Source of the DNA: CAYXPR01 sp964467255
Lineage (GTDB): Bacteria; Pseudomonadota; Alphaproteobacteria; Rickettsiales; RGZB01
Assembly (NCBI GenBank): GCA_964467255.1
Contig: CAYXPR010000016.1
Coordinates: 1-41,468, forward strand
Direction of reading: 5' to 3'
DNA length: 41,468 nt
This document shows, in pieces, positions 40,652 through 41,468 of this stretch. Numbering within the stretch: the stretch's first letter is position 1; each line of letters opens with the position of its first letter. The notes beneath the pieces were generated by a model that had not been told where the DNA came from, ran no database searches, and saw only the letters and a list, made by a program, of their open reading frames with translations. A program made the translations under genes and the position numbers.

Positions 40652-40686
40652 TAAAAAAGAAAGCCACCCCCGACGGGTGGGGTGGC
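40652..40686 (-). terminator. Strong intrinsic terminator of the GC-rich gene
   Basis: On the minus strand GCCACCCC pairs with GGGGTGGC (40679-40686 and 40663-40670) around an 8-nt loop, followed by TTTCTTTTTT. It is much more GC-rich than any other terminator here and marks the edge of the foreign-looking segment. Confidence 0.85.
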
Positions 40687-40693
40687 TCGCTTC

Positions 40694-40721
40694 GACCAAG
40701 CTCCCCGAAGGGAGCAAGGTC
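40694..40721 (-). repeat. Hairpin with UUCG tetraloop just before the terminator
   Basis: On the minus strand GACC-TT-GCTCCC-TTCG-GGGAGC-TT-GGTC forms a two-step stem with a symmetric internal loop and a C(UUCG)G tetraloop. It lies between the GC-rich gene's stop and its terminator, as an RNA-stabilising or backup element. Confidence 0.7.
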
Positions 40722-40749
40722 TTCACATCTCATCTGTCACTCAGTCCGA

Positions 40750-41322
40750 CTACTTCTTCACCGCGACCGGCGTGGGATCTCCCCAGCCGACCACGAAGTA
40801 GCCGATGTCGAACTGGTTCGGCGGCAGGAACTGGGCGTTCCAGTTCCCTTTGTCATCGATCTTCACCGAGTCCTTCACAGGAGTCTGCATGATGATCGCG
40901 TCCCCGAACTTCTTCGTCTCGGCGTCCCACGGCACGAACGTCAGCCGCGGGATGTTGTACTTGCCGTCCTTCGAACCGACGGTGAGGGCGATACCAGAGG
41001 CCGGATCCTTGCAGACCAGGATCTCCGGCGTTTGCTTGCCCACCTTCAGGTTCCCCAGCACTCCCGTCTTCTGACCACAGGACACCGTCGTGCGCATCGA
41101 GGGCGAGGTCACCGAGGACAACCACACTTCCTTCTTCATCCCCATGTCCATGACGAACTGCGTCTTCACGGCACAGTCGGCCGGGTCACCACAGGTGGTG
41201 AGGGCCTTGAGCAGGGCCGCCGGGACCTTCTCGGTCTTCGGCGGGTCGTCGGCGTTGACCGGCGACTGGGAGGCGAGCACCACGAAGGCGATCGCACACA
41301 CGAGTTGTAGCACGTGTTTCAT
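40750..41322 (-). CDS. GC-rich secreted protein of unknown function
   Basis: 190 residues. Signal peptide (MKHVLQLVCAIAFVVLASQSPVNA/DD). The mature part is beta-rich, with four Cys in C-x5-C...C...C arrangement (CGDPADC, SCGQKTG, LVCKDP), probably two disulfides, and a C-terminal strand region (IGYFVVGWGDPTPV). No family recognised. Codon use is extreme: third positions are almost all G or C (GTG, CTC, GCC, AAG, GAC), in sharp contrast to every other gene in the window. With its own terminator and an abrupt junction near 40.65 kb, it seems to come from another organism or from a chimeric join. The ATG has only a weak AAAGAAAG upstream. Upstream, 41323-41468 shows nothing identifiable. Confidence 0.75.
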   Translation of the reverse strand: MKHVLQLVCAIAFVVLASQSPVNADDPPKTEKVPAALLKALTTCGDPADCAVKTQFVMDMGMKKEVWLSSVTSPSMRTTVSCGQKTGVLGNLKVGKQTPEILVCKDPASGIALTVGSKDGKYNIPRLTFVPWDAETKKFGDAIIMQTPVKDSVKIDDKGNWNAQFLPPNQFDIGYFVVGWGDPTPVAVKK

Positions 41323-41468
41323 CGGAGGCTTTCTTTGACAGAGGCAGACCGGGCGAATAGCTCACGTATGCAGATGCACCGTCCAAGCTTTCCCGATCAA
41401 TCGAACACTTCCACAATTGCCAGCACCCGTCGAGATACCAGCAACTTCAGATCCTTGATTGCCGAACC

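Noticed and set aside
1..41468. CRISPR arrays, tRNA/rRNA genes, insertion sequences or phage genes
   Set aside because: No repeat-spacer periodicity, no tRNA-like cloverleaf, transposase, integrase or structural phage motif was found; the only long repeat is the glycosyltransferase tract.

Overview
The window looks like a chromosomal segment of a free-living alphaproteobacterium of intermediate GC content. The evidence is a DUF1467 protein (a family largely confined to Alphaproteobacteria), a perfect CtrA-type box in front of the polysaccharide operon, an FNR/FixK-type box, a Tat-exported ApbE and a compact gene layout. I cannot name the genus. The last ~0.8 kb (from about 40.65 kb) has a very different base composition and probably derives from another replicon or organism.

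Layout. 0-1.4 kb: end of an unknown gene convergent with an OmpA-family outer-membrane protein. 1.5-4.1 kb: a zinc ABC importer, znuCB divergent from znuA. 4.1-7.1 kb: a stress/redox block with a Crp/Fnr regulator carrying a C-terminal cysteine cluster, a divergent operon behind an FNR-type box (a previously unlisted 43-aa membrane protein, a tandem UspA protein and a host-attachment-type protein), and a stand-alone secreted sensor-like domain. 7.1-11.0 kb: a porin behind two identical Fur-type 7-1-7 boxes with another palindrome between them, then a flavinylated electron-transfer trio (FMN-binding protein, PepSY membrane protein, ApbE FMN transferase).

11.0-26.3 kb: a large polysaccharide region. 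A CtrA-type box precedes a secreted protein, an outer-membrane beta-barrel, a Wza/GumB-like export protein, a Wzz/BY-kinase and a PPP-type phosphatase. Divergent and convergent blocks carry two Wzy_C polymerase/ligase-like proteins, GalE, an ABC exporter and three glycosyltransferases. Two of these are GT4 enzymes sharing an exact 542-bp internal repeat, so their donor-binding domains are identical while their acceptor domains differ.

26.4-30.0 kb: a likely second-messenger module (GAF/HD-GYP protein, DUF3095 cyclase-like protein, MBL-fold hydrolase). 30.0-34.8 kb: DUF1467, a DPM1-like glycosyltransferase, tryptophanyl-tRNA synthetase, a LicD/FKRP-like phosphotransferase, a CDP-glycerol-type cytidylyltransferase and an unknown 392-aa protein. 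35.0-40.6 kb: a second, synthase-type polysaccharide operon (processive GT2, membrane-anchored bactofilin-like beta-helix protein, UDP-GlcNAc 2-epimerase, multi-pass membrane protein) convergent with an acyltransferase-3. 40.65-41.47 kb: a very GC-rich secreted protein gene with its own strong terminator.

All seven convergent gene pairs in the alphaproteobacterial part either overlap at their stop codons or are separated by only 3 nt, leaving no room for conventional intergenic terminators. No tRNA, rRNA, CRISPR array, insertion sequence or phage gene was recognised. No gene-free stretch exceeds 300 bases.
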